Shown piece after piece: positions 21,135 through 28,534 of a stretch of 28,534 nt of DNA (positions are counted from its first letter, which is position 1; every line of letters starts with the position of its first letter). A model generated the notes under the pieces. That model made no database searches, had not been told where the DNA came from, and saw only the letters and a list, made by a program, of their open reading frames with translations. The DNA is taken from NCBI GenBank assembly GCA_041744075.1, contig JBGTLQ010000346.1:1-28534 (forward strand), written 5' to 3'. Made by a program: the position numbers and the translations under genes. Source of the stretch: JAJTZA01 sp041744075. GTDB lineage: Bacteria > Verrucomicrobiota > Verrucomicrobiia > Chthoniobacterales > Terrimicrobiaceae.

Positions 21135-21481
21135 CAGGCGTCGGTACTTTTGAGGTCGTCGAGGTCATCGCTTCCCACGGTTTTGTCAGCGCGCTGAACC
21201 ATCACCAGCGTGAAGGCCAGCACCCCAAAGCTGATCACGATGGCGGTTAGAATGAGCGCCTGGGGCAGCGGGTCGGCGCTCTGCGCAGGCAGGGCGGCGG
21301 CGTCAAGCGGCACGAATGCCACCATCCCTTGGCTTAATCCCGCTGACGTAAATATCAGGAGGTTCACGGCCTGGCTCAGCACGGCGATGCCAAGGATGAG
21401 TTTCACGACGCTGCGACGCAGGAGCAGGTAAGCAGCCGAGGCATAGAGAGCTCCAATGGTGATCGCAAGCAAGAGTTCCAT
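21134..21481 (-). CDS. mrpC: Na+/H+ antiporter subunit MrpC/MnhC
   Basis: This 115-residue, three-helix NuoK-like subunit shows LLLRRSVVKLILGIAVLSQA with VNLLIFTSAGL (NuoK-like G....S.A.NL), DPLPQALILTAIVISFGVLA and an acidic tail. The ATG at 21481 was chosen because it begins the first helix and lies one base after the mrpB stop. The frame stays open to 21562 inside mrpB, but those residues are not family-like. Confidence 0.94.
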   Translation of the reverse strand: MELLLAITIGALYASAAYLLLRRSVVKLILGIAVLSQAVNLLIFTSAGLSQGMVAFVPLDAAALPAQSADPLPQALILTAIVISFGVLAFTLVMVQRADKTVGSDDLDDLKSTDA

Positions 21482-21482
21482 A

Positions 21483-21944
21483 TCAGATTTCCTCCTCTTT
21501 GGTGTCAGGCTCGTGTTTTGGGTTGCTCTCCTCTTCCAACTCATCACCAAGACTGAAAACAATCAGGCAACAAATGCCCCCCACCACAATGTAAACTCCC
21601 AGATCAAACCACAGGGGAGATCCCAACTTCCCGACAATCGGAAGCGGGGTTTTGTCCCACATCCCGGTCAGAAATGGCAACCCATCCATGATGCCCGGGA
21701 GCCCGCTGAGCAGCGCGATGAGGAGCCCAATCGCGATGATGGTTCGAGGATCAAAGACGAGGAGTTTTCTGGCGGATGCGACCCCAAACGTCAGGGCTTG
21801 AAGCACAAAGGCACAGGAGGCAACCAGTCCGCCGGCAAATCCACCCCCTGGGAGGTTGTGCCCTCGCAGCAAAAGAAAGACCGAGAAGATGATCAGTAGC
21901 CCTGCGAGCAAGCGGTTGGTGGCGTTGAGGATCACGCTGTTCAT
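21483..21944 (-). CDS. mrpB: Na+/H+ antiporter subunit MrpB/MnhB
   Basis: This 153-residue, four-helix MnhB subunit carries the signature LLLRGHNLPGGGFAGGLVAS near residues 24-43 and PLWFDLGVYIVVGGICCLIV near the C-terminus, followed by a charged tail. It corresponds to NuoJ-like parts of complex I. Its ATG overlaps the mrpA stop as ATGA. The acidic/lysine tail (EPDTKEEEI) is probably cytoplasmic. Confidence 0.94.
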   Translation of the reverse strand: MNSVILNATNRLLAGLLIIFSVFLLLRGHNLPGGGFAGGLVASCAFVLQALTFGVASARKLLVFDPRTIIAIGLLIALLSGLPGIMDGLPFLTGMWDKTPLPIVGKLGSPLWFDLGVYIVVGGICCLIVFSLGDELEEESNPKHEPDTKEEEI

Positions 21945-24274
21945 GGCTGATCTCCTTTGGATTTGGTGGAGGGACGGAGTTTCAGCATCGCAAAAACCCC
22001 CAGCGCGGCGATGGCAAGCACGGTGATTTCCCCCAATGTATCCAGGGCTCGGAAGTCCACAAGAATCACATTCACAACATTGCGCCCATGGGCCAGCGGC
22101 AGGCTGTTTTCACCCATAAACCCGGAAATCGGAGGGGCGGACGACTTAAAATGAAAGGCCACCAGAACCAGCACGGTCATCACACCCCCAAAAATGAGGG
22201 ACAGCACCGCATCCCGCAAGCGTGTGGAAAGTTTGGAAAATTCCTTCAGCAATGGGAGTCGTTGGAAGGCCAACACAAAGAGAACAAGGGTTAGCGTTTC
22301 CACAAGGATTTGCGTCATTGCCAGATCCGGAGCCCCGAAAAGAAAATAGAGAATGGCAATTCCCAAACCAACAACTCCCAGCGCCAAGATCGCCGCGAAG
22401 CGAGATTTGACAAAACAGGCCATAAAGGCCGAGGCGATGATCAGGGCGCAGATGGTGATTCCAAGCGCACTTGTTGGCACCATCTGAGACAGGTCAACCG
22501 TGAACTCATTGCGTGGAAGAAGCCACAGAAGGAGAAGCACGGTGAACCCTCCCACGGTCATCACATAGTTTCTCAGATATCCATTCTGCAAAACCTGCGT
22601 CTGCCATTTCGCAAATCCCAGTACCCCAACCAAAATCACCTCATAACCCCGTTCGGGACCAATTTTTGAAAGGAATGCGTAAAGGGTCTTGGCGGCTCGA
22701 ATTTTTGGGGCCAAGTAATACAGGCCTGCCCCAAGAGCCACAGTGAGCACGCTCAGTGCCAGGGCCACGGTCCACCCATGCCAAAGTTTCAGTCCTGCGG
22801 TGAAAGTGGGTTCAGCCAACACAGCTCCTGCTGCCGGGCCGATGAGTTGGTTCCCAATCCATCCCGGGAACAACCCAAAAAAGATCGCGACAACACCAAG
22901 GATCAGTGGGCCAATAGTCATGACCCATGGGGCTTCGTGAGGTTTTTTTGGAGTCGGTTTAAGAGAGCCAAAAAACGGCTTGAGTCCGGCCGTGGCTGCC
23001 AAGGCCACCATCGCCACACTCGCTCCGACCCCAAGGACCTCCCACAACCCGCGTGGTCCCGGAACATCCAGCAGGGCTTTGTAAAAATACTCTTTGCTCA
23101 CAAACCCAAACAGCAGTGGAATCCCCGCCATCGAAAGGGCTCCCAAAATAGCGGCTGCTGCCGTAAGCGGCATCAACCGCCGAAGTCCCCCCAAGTCATC
23201 GACCTCGCGTGTGCCAGTTTCATGGTCCACGCTGCCAATCGCCATAAACAACGCAGCTTTGTAAAGTGCGTGTGCCAGCAGATACGCCATGCAAGCCTTC
23301 ACGGCCAAATCGGTGCCAAGACCCAGCAACATGGTCAGCGTGCCCAATACGGCCAGCGTCGTGTAGGCCAGAATGCGTTTAGCATCCGTCTGACCCAGCG
23401 CAAGAAAAACACCAATTAACATCGTGAGCGCCCCGATCGGAGCCACCACGGATGTCCAGAGCGGGCTTGGTGACAGGCAAGGATGCAAACGCGCCAACAG
23501 AAACACTCCAGCTTTCACCATTGTCGCGGAATGCAGAAACGCACTCACCGGCGCAGGAGCTTCCATCGCATTCGGCAACCAAAAATGAAATGGAAACTGC
23601 GCCGATTTCGTGAAGGCCCCCAAAAGCAACAACACAAAAATTGCCGGAAACGCCGCTTCCGCCGCGATGGCCCCTTCCGGCATGGCCAAGAGCTTCGAAA
23701 TCTCGTAGGTCCCGGTCACATTTCCCAAAATCAAAATCCCCGCCAACATGGCCAGCCCCCCGGAGCCGGTCACCAACAACGCTTGAAGAGCCGCCTTTCG
23801 CGATTTTTCTTTTTCGCAGTAATACCCAATCAGCAAATAGGAACTGATGCTTGTGAGTTCCCAGAAAATGAAGAGCAACACGAGGTTGTCAGAAGCCACA
23901 ATTCCGAGCATGGCCCCCATAAATCCCAGCAAGTAGAGGTAAAACCGCCCCAGATCTTTTTTGCCATTGAGATACCCACCCGCATACCAAACGATGAAGG
24001 TGCCAATGCCGCTGATGACTAACAAAAACAGCAGGCTCAACCCATCCACATACAGGCTCAGTTCAATCCCGAGGGATGGAATCCAATCCCATGACGCCCG
24101 CACGTTTCCGCCGCCCACCACCGTAGGAACCATCGATGCAAACGCCACAAACGCGCCCAGCGGAATTAGCCCAAGCACCACCCCCGCCCGCGAACCCAGC
24201 ACGCGGTGAATCCACGGCGCCAAAAAGGCCGCACAAAAAATTGCCGCAATGCTTGTGGTGAGAAGTGTTCCCAT
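21941..24274 (-). CDS. mrpA: Na+/H+ antiporter subunit MrpA/MnhA
   Basis: This largest Mrp subunit (777 residues, about 20 helices) has an N-terminal NuoL-like half with Glu139 (FIFWELTSISSYLLIGYY) and Lys223 (AFTKSAQFPFHFWLP), equivalent to Glu140/Lys223 of Bacillus MrpA, and LHSATMVKAGVFLLARL near residue 250. The C-terminal extension (about 600-777) is NuoJ/MnhB-like and includes FGAPDLAMTQILVETLTLVL and VILVDFRALDTLGEITVLAI. It heads the mrpABCDEFG operon, which supports sodium and pH homeostasis. The ATG at 24274 has no strong ribosome site. No promoter was recognised in the 160 bases upstream (24275-24434), where I see nothing else. Confidence 0.96.
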   Translation of the reverse strand: MGTLLTTSIAAIFCAAFLAPWIHRVLGSRAGVVLGLIPLGAFVAFASMVPTVVGGGNVRASWDWIPSLGIELSLYVDGLSLLFLLVISGIGTFIVWYAGGYLNGKKDLGRFYLYLLGFMGAMLGIVASDNLVLLFIFWELTSISSYLLIGYYCEKEKSRKAALQALLVTGSGGLAMLAGILILGNVTGTYEISKLLAMPEGAIAAEAAFPAIFVLLLLGAFTKSAQFPFHFWLPNAMEAPAPVSAFLHSATMVKAGVFLLARLHPCLSPSPLWTSVVAPIGALTMLIGVFLALGQTDAKRILAYTTLAVLGTLTMLLGLGTDLAVKACMAYLLAHALYKAALFMAIGSVDHETGTREVDDLGGLRRLMPLTAAAAILGALSMAGIPLLFGFVSKEYFYKALLDVPGPRGLWEVLGVGASVAMVALAATAGLKPFFGSLKPTPKKPHEAPWVMTIGPLILGVVAIFFGLFPGWIGNQLIGPAAGAVLAEPTFTAGLKLWHGWTVALALSVLTVALGAGLYYLAPKIRAAKTLYAFLSKIGPERGYEVILVGVLGFAKWQTQVLQNGYLRNYVMTVGGFTVLLLLWLLPRNEFTVDLSQMVPTSALGITICALIIASAFMACFVKSRFAAILALGVVGLGIAILYFLFGAPDLAMTQILVETLTLVLFVLAFQRLPLLKEFSKLSTRLRDAVLSLIFGGVMTVLVLVAFHFKSSAPPISGFMGENSLPLAHGRNVVNVILVDFRALDTLGEITVLAIAALGVFAMLKLRPSTKSKGDQP

Positions 24275-24434
24275 GATTTGTGACGCCGTCTTTGGGAAGG
24301 TCCTCCCCGCTTTCAGCGCCCTAACAAGGTTTTCACCCAGCCCCAGTTGTCAAACAAAACCGAAAAAAATCCTCGTTTTTAACCTCTGCTCAAGCAGAAG
24401 ACGACCCCTGGGACCGCTGGCATCTTTCCGGCAT

Positions 24435-24872
24435 TCAATGGGCACCACATTCTTCAATCGACGTGAAACCCTCGGCAATCGCCGCTTCCCGCAGGCGAAG
24501 ATCGGCGGTGAGGAATTCGAAGGAGTTTGTCTGTTCGGAGCAGGCCACCAAAGCCGCTGCAAGTTGCAGGGCATCCGCCGCCCGAAGCGGGTGGATCCTC
24601 AAGAGTCGAAGCGCCCGGTCCCGCACGAGACGCAGAGGTTCGACTTCGGCCCAGGAGGCCGCCAATTCGGCCCACCTTGCCATCGCGAATCGTTCGGCCT
24701 GCGGATTGAGCGATCCCTCTCGCCGCCGTCGGCTCAGAGCTGACTGAATTTCGACGGGTGTCCCGTACCAAACAATCATCGTGCTGTTGCCTTCAAGTTG
24801 TCGCTCACGCCGTTCGGAATCGGCCTCCTCAACAAGAAGGGGAGTGATGGCTGATGTGTCCCAAAACTTCAT
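24435..24872 (-). CDS. vapC: PIN-domain toxin, VapC family
   Basis: This 145-residue PIN-fold ribonuclease has its four acidic metal-binding positions visible: Asp5 (MKFWDTSAITPLL), Glu41 (GTPVEIQSALSRR), Asp100 (HPLRAADALQLAAAL) and Asp124 (FEFLTADLRLREAA). VapC toxins cut specific RNAs, often tRNA or rRNA, when freed from antitoxin. The start overlaps the antitoxin stop as ATGA, giving coupled translation. It is transcribed from the promoter at 25160-25187 and looks intact. Confidence 0.9.
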   Translation of the reverse strand: MKFWDTSAITPLLVEEADSERRERQLEGNSTMIVWYGTPVEIQSALSRRRREGSLNPQAERFAMARWAELAASWAEVEPLRLVRDRALRLLRIHPLRAADALQLAAALVACSEQTNSFEFLTADLRLREAAIAEGFTSIEECGAH

Positions 24873-25153
24873 CGTCCTTCACGATCTTCCAGCACCGCCG
24901 CGGTCAGGGGTTTCGAGGACTTTCCTTTTGGCAGTTTCAAAAATGTGTTCACCTGCAAGTTTTGCTTGGGTAGCGCCAAGATGCCTGCTGCCACGAGTCC
25001 CGCAATCCCCTCCTCACGGAAATCCGCTCCCAGCGGCTGCAAAACCGCCACGGGTTTTCCATGATCTGTCACCAAAAAGGCCTCTCCCCCAACCACAGAC
25101 TTCAGGTGCGCAGAAAGTTGGTTTTTTAAATCAGTCACACTAGCCACTTTCAT
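24869..25153 (-). CDS. Phd/YefM-type antitoxin paired with VapC
   Basis: The 94-residue product begins MKVASVTDLKNQLSAHLKSV, then FLVTDHGKPVAVLQPL, the typical Phd/YefM DNA-binding N-terminus. It ends in a flexible toxin-binding tail (LPKGKSSKPLTAAVLEDREG). It should neutralise the PIN toxin and, with it, repress the operon. The ATG lies only six bases downstream of the -10 box, so the mRNA is probably leaderless. TAGCC/GGCTA repeats around the start codon and -10 are likely operators. Confidence 0.9.
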   Translation of the reverse strand: MKVASVTDLKNQLSAHLKSVVGGEAFLVTDHGKPVAVLQPLGADFREEGIAGLVAAGILALPKQNLQVNTFLKLPKGKSSKPLTAAVLEDREGR

Positions 25154-25159
25154 TTGGCT

Positions 25160-25187
25160 AGTATAGCCTTAATTGGCAAAGAGTCAA
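25160..25187 (-). promoter_or_regulatory. vapBC promoter and operator
   Basis: On the minus strand TTGACT (25182-25187), a 16-base spacer and TATACT (25160-25165) make a near-consensus promoter. The antitoxin ATG follows six bases after the -10, so transcription should start at or next to it. GGCTA-GTA-TAGCC (25156-25168) is a palindrome lying over the -10. A further TAGCCA (25141-25146) is inverted relative to TGGCTA (25155-25160) across the start codon. This is the layout of an autorepressed toxin-antitoxin operator. Confidence 0.7.
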
Positions 25188-25227
25188 CTCTCCCTCTTCT
25201 TTGCATCTCCCCCCGGCGGCAGCCAAC

Positions 25228-26163
25228 TCAGGGCTTGCTGATTTCTATGATGTAGAAATTACGGCCGCTTGGGGCGCTGGGGTCCTGGATCAGTTTGTCT
25301 GTTTCCTCGGTGCTGGCCGAAAAGTCACTGACTGTCACGAAGGGGGCAATCAGGTTTGAACTTTCTTTAAGCGTGTAGGTCCGCCCGGGGATGACTTTGT
25401 TGAGGTTAAAATCCATCACGCCCGGGCTGCTAAAGCCACTGATGGTGAACTGGAATGCTGACTCTGGATCGGTGGGCAAAAAGCCGCTCAGGAATTCCAG
25501 GCGGTTGTCGCGACCATCGCCGTCCGGATCCGCAGTGGGTGCGGCATTCGCATTCGGCGGCTGACCGAAATAGAGGACCTGCCAATCATCATCGAGCCCG
25601 TCGCTTGCGTAGGCTCCGAAGTTATCCGGGTTCACGTTGAGCACATTGAGCTGGATGTTGCCTGTGACTCCGCGGTAGCTCGCGAGGATCTGCGTCTGCA
25701 TATTCTGGAATACCGCGCCCGCTGTCGCCACTCCCGAGTTTGTATCGATGAAGGTAATAGGCGGCGAGTAATCCCAGGCTGCCAGGCCATTGAGCGCCAG
25801 CGTCGTCGCGTCATCGAGCGTGGCCGTGGCAGTGAGTTGCCGTGTGCCGCCCTCGTTGATGGTCGCCGGGCTGGCTGCTATGGACACGCTCGCCACATCA
25901 TAGAGCTGACCCACAAAATTGCACTTCGCCTGGACTCCGCCCCCGGTCACATTTGAGACCAATCCAGAAGCGGGATCGCCGATGGAAACATCCGCCACCA
26001 CCGTCGCACCCGTCATGCGACCGCCGCCAACAGAATCTCCAGGCGGGGCGTGCAGCAGTGCAAAATTTGCGCTCGTGCTCGTCGATTGGGCGAAGGCCGG
26101 GGCCACTCCTGCCAACGCCGCACACGTAAAAAAGATCGCGGCCGTGAATGCGCACCTTTTCAT
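25228..26163 (-). CDS. secreted protein with Big-like and calcium-loop repeats
   Basis: This 311-residue exported protein has signal peptide MKRCAFTAAIFFTCAALAGV with cleavage likely after AFA. Residues ~30-80 (FALLHAPPGDSVGGGRMTGA) are of unknown type. Residues ~95-180 look like a bacterial Ig-like (Big-2) domain: SIAASPATINEGGTRQLTAT, then VATAGAVFQNM. Next come GLDDDWQVLYFGQPPNANA and ADPDGDGRDNRLEFLSGFLP, the Asp-rich calcium loop common in secreted proteins of Verrucomicrobiota, and a C-terminal beta-rich region. The function is unknown; it is probably surface-associated. The ATG at 26163 overlaps the fibre-protein stop as ATGA, so the two are coexpressed. The frame is open upstream to 26613, but that is shadow sequence. 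Confidence 0.85.
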   Translation of the reverse strand: MKRCAFTAAIFFTCAALAGVAPAFAQSTSTSANFALLHAPPGDSVGGGRMTGATVVADVSIGDPASGLVSNVTGGGVQAKCNFVGQLYDVASVSIAASPATINEGGTRQLTATATLDDATTLALNGLAAWDYSPPITFIDTNSGVATAGAVFQNMQTQILASYRGVTGNIQLNVLNVNPDNFGAYASDGLDDDWQVLYFGQPPNANAAPTADPDGDGRDNRLEFLSGFLPTDPESAFQFTISGFSSPGVMDFNLNKVIPGRTYTLKESSNLIAPFVTVSDFSASTEETDKLIQDPSAPSGRNFYIIEISKP

Positions 26164-28534
26164 TCCCTGCTCCCTGTCTGCGCCGCTACTGCTTTGGCGG
26201 GCGGGCGCTGCATGGTCTCGACGGCGCGTTCCAAGCGGTCGAGGCGTTCCTTCAGCGCGGTGTTCTCGGTTTTCAGCTCCGCTATTTCGCGGTCCTTTTC
26301 GGCGCGGAGTTCGCGCAGGGCATCGACGGTCAGCGATTCGAAGCCGATGACGCTCACGGCGAGCATGCCGTCGGGGCCTTCGGTGACCCATTGGGGCAGG
26401 ACCTCCCGCACTTCCTGCGCGATGAAGCCGATTTGCGGACCGGGGCCGACGCCCTTCGCCGGGTCCAGATACTCGAAGCTCACGCTGCGCAGCCGCAGCA
26501 GCCGGTCGAGCGAGCCGTGCAGGTCGGCGACGTTTTTCTTGAGCCGCGCGTCGGACTCGGCGGTCCAGGATCCGCCCCCGGGTTTGTAGGCCAAAGGCCC
26601 GCCCAGTCGACAATACCCTAAGATATTGTCGGCTGTTGTGAAAATTTCAAAAAGTTTTCTGTCACCCGATGGAATAGCTGAACTAGAAAACGTTCCCCGC
26701 ACTTGAAAATGGCTGGTCTCGGGGTTGCCACTGGTGGGACTCGTTACAACGAGACGCGCCCCCGGACTCGTCGTGCCGATGCCGACATTGCCGTCCCTCG
26801 CGATGCTCAGCCGGGATGTGTAGCCGGTGAAGAGATCGAGGCCAAACTGATTCCCGCCGGCAGTGCGCTTGGAAGCAATGCCTTCACCCGAACTGACACC
26901 CGTGCCGCCAAAGATCAGACCGAGCTGCCCGTTGAGAGTGCCGTTGTTGGCTCCTGCCGTGTCGATGTTCAGGCCGCCGGCGATCGTTGCACCGCCAGCG
27001 GACCCAAATCCGCCGGCGCCATCGACATAAAACTTCTCCGCCGCAGCGGCCCCCTCATCCATGAAGTCTTCATCGAGGATGCGGAGCAGCCGGTTGCCGT
27101 TGCCCGAGTCGTCCCCCGGGGACCACAGGGTGATGGAATCCCCGTCGAGAAAAATCCCGGAAGATTCAGAGATTCCCTGTTCGATGAGCAGACCGGAGAT
27201 GGCGCCAGAAACGCCCGTGTTGAAATCGAAGCCCGTAGCGCTGCTAAATCGCCCCGTCTGCGCGCTACCGGTGAAGGCCATTGCGTCGGTATCCACCTTC
27301 AAGCCGGTGCCGCCGGTGATGAGCCGCGCTCCGCCTGCGGCGCGGACGTTGAACTGGTTGGCAACTGTCGAGGCGAACTCGGCATCCTGCGAATCGGCCC
27401 AGACGAAAGCGCCTTGGTGGATCGCGTTGGCGAGCCGGCCGGCGGCGAAGGAGTAGGCTCCAGCGGCTGTATTATTCTCGCCGCCCGGCACGGTGGAGGC
27501 TGATCCGTTCGCGACATTTTGACCACCGCCGCTCACGACGGCCCCGGCCCCGCTGGCGGAATTGCTTATTCCTCCGCCAATGAAGGCGAAGGAGCCGAGA
27601 GCGGAGATGGTGTTCTCGCTGCCCACGGAGCCGCCCCCGGCGATCACGGCTCCTATCGCGTCTGCGTTGATGGAGTTGCCGCTGAATCCGCCAACCAGAC
27701 TCGGGGGGGCCGTCCCGGCTGCCAGCCCCGGCTGCAGCCGGAAAGCGCGCTGCCCATTCACCGAAAATTCCAGCGGCTGGTTGTCCGTGGTGGCGATGTT
27801 CAACGGCCCGCCCGCGCTCTGTAAAGCGGGGGCCGTGACCGCGCCGGTGAAAACATTGCTGCCGTTGAGTTGGGCTACGCCGGTCAAGCCGCTGCCACTG
27901 CCGGAGAAGCCCGTGGCCGCCACCGTGCCATTCACGTCCAGCGCCACCGCGGGGTTGTTCTTATTGATCCCCACGCCGCCCGTTGCACGGATGAGGAACT
28001 GGTTGCTGGCAGTTGAGGTAAAATCCGCATTCGTGGAAGTATCCGCCCACACGAAGGCACCAGCGTTGACCGCCTTGGCACGATTGCCAGCGGCAAAAGA
28101 GGTGTCTCCGCTCGCTGTGTTGAAAATACCGCCCGGCACCGTTGCATCAAAATTACTGGCAATGTTGTTGGAGCCTCCGCCCACGGTGGAGCGGGTCGAG
28201 CTGGCGGTATTGGTGCTGCCGCCAGCGACCGTCGAAGCAATGCCACTGGCCGTGTTGGATGCGCCGCCGCCTATGACGCTATCGTTCATGGAGATGGTAT
28301 TGTTTTTGCCACCGGCGATGGTTGCGTTGCTCGCAGATTCCGTGATCGTATTGGCTCCGCCATCCCCCCCGCCGCCGATCACGGATCCTCCGGAATCGGC
28401 CGAAATCGTATTTGTAACACTCCCTCCGATGAGATTCGGCACGCTCCCTCCGCTCGCGCTCCCCGGCTGCAGTCGCAGCGCACGATGCGTATTATTCACA
28501 CTGAAATCCAGAGGGGTATTGCCCGTGGTGCCGA
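26160..28534 (-). CDS. repeat-rich surface fibre protein with peptidase S74 C-terminal chaperone domain (partial)
   Basis: The open frame continues past the right edge, so the N-terminus is missing; 791 codons are visible. The visible part begins with two tandem ~190-residue copies: each has FSVN..RA.RLQPG, a run of 15-residue repeats of the form NTASG..S.V.GG.. , then SFAAG...A...GAFVWADS and ST..NQF..RA.GG. This resembles the beta-roll heads of trimeric adhesins and tail fibres. A linker with DGNVGIGTTSPGARL follows. The end is peptidase S74: SDARLKKNVADL (the Ser and Lys of the self-cleavage dyad), IGFIAQEVREVLPQWV, SVIGFESLTVDALREL and a final coiled coil. The domain trimerises and cuts itself off. 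It is coupled to the secreted protein downstream. Confidence 0.88.
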   Translation of the reverse strand, partial: GTTGNTPLDFSVNNTHRALRLQPGSASGGSVPNLIGGSVTNTISADSGGSVIGGGGDGGANTITESASNATIAGGKNNTISMNDSVIGGGASNTASGIASTVAGGSTNTASSTRSTVGGGSNNIASNFDATVPGGIFNTASGDTSFAAGNRAKAVNAGAFVWADTSTNADFTSTASNQFLIRATGGVGINKNNPAVALDVNGTVAATGFSGSGSGLTGVAQLNGSNVFTGAVTAPALQSAGGPLNIATTDNQPLEFSVNGQRAFRLQPGLAAGTAPPSLVGGFSGNSINADAIGAVIAGGGSVGSENTISALGSFAFIGGGISNSASGAGAVVSGGGQNVANGSASTVPGGENNTAAGAYSFAAGRLANAIHQGAFVWADSQDAEFASTVANQFNVRAAGGARLITGGTGLKVDTDAMAFTGSAQTGRFSSATGFDFNTGVSGAISGLLIEQGISESSGIFLDGDSITLWSPGDDSGNGNRLLRILDEDFMDEGAAAAEKFYVDGAGGFGSAGGATIAGGLNIDTAGANNGTLNGQLGLIFGGTGVSSGEGIASKRTAGGNQFGLDLFTGYTSRLSIARDGNVGIGTTSPGARLVVTSPTSGNPETSHFQVRGTFSSSAIPSGDRKLFEIFTTADNILGYCRLGGPLAYKPGGGSWTAESDARLKKNVADLHGSLDRLLRLRSVSFEYLDPAKGVGPGPQIGFIAQEVREVLPQWVTEGPDGMLAVSVIGFESLTVDALRELRAEKDREIAELKTENTALKERLDRLERAVETMQRPPAKAVAAQTGSRE

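Noticed and set aside
26164..26613. Long N-terminal extension of the secreted protein
   Set aside because: The extension is arginine-rich shadow of the S74 domain; the clear signal peptide starts at 26163.
26703..27503. Plus-strand open frame of 266 codons opposite the fibre gene
   Set aside because: The GC-rich repetitive fibre gene leaves other frames open; the translation has no protein-like pattern.

Overview
The window looks like a chromosomal segment of a Gram-negative heterotroph, most probably a member of the Verrucomicrobiota. This is inferred from the overall protein flavour (RNase HIII plus a 'DPDGDG...EFLSG' secreted protein, an RsbU_N-type sensor-kinase remnant, scarce Shine-Dalgarno sites, short ATG-overlap operons and CTTCATG-type intergenic repeats), not from a marker gene.

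Layout. (1) 1-3300 is an accessory patch: the 3' end of a group II intron with a nonsense-mutated maturase, a YefM/YoeB toxin-antitoxin pair, a membrane-protein gene bracketed by two long palindromes, a two-gene unit encoding a DUF4145/HEPN-like + IF2_N fusion protein and a small partner, a remnant of an integron-type integrase, and several intergenic repeats. (2) 3308-7202 is housekeeping: rnhC divergent from mutY-trpB-nif3, the latter three overlapping or nearly so. (3) 7237-9002: dps, divergent from a tiny zinc-ribbon gene, then a NarL-type response regulator whose cognate histidine kinase has been reduced by an internal deletion to its two ends. (4) 9017-10353: a CE15-like carbohydrate esterase and a heparinase-like gene fragment. 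(5) 10394-12646: an operon of a threonine-synthase-like PLP enzyme, a MoaD/ThiS sulfur carrier and an unknown small protein, preceded by a clear SAM-I (S-box) riboswitch. (6) 12680-15293: aroD, an EamA-type transporter and trpD. (7) 15339-18456: a polyprenyl-phosphate sugar transferase, a pair of hairpin repeats, a membrane-anchored unknown protein and galE. (8) 18510-24274: a complete seven-gene Mrp Na+/H+ antiporter operon (mrpABCDEFG). (9) 24435-25153: a VapBC-like pair with an apparently leaderless promoter. (10) 25228-28534: a secreted protein and a long repeat-rich surface-fibre protein ending in a peptidase S74 chaperone domain; the latter runs off the right edge.

The most interesting system is region 5. 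A SAM-sensing riboswitch, normally an off-switch for methionine/sulfur genes, heads a 'threonine synthase' + sulfur-carrier operon. This suggests that the PLP enzyme makes homocysteine from activated homoserine using a protein thiocarboxylate as sulfur donor, rather than, or in addition to, making threonine. The other notable signals are the deleted histidine kinase, the HEPN-like/IF2_N fusion, and the palindromes around the orphan membrane gene.
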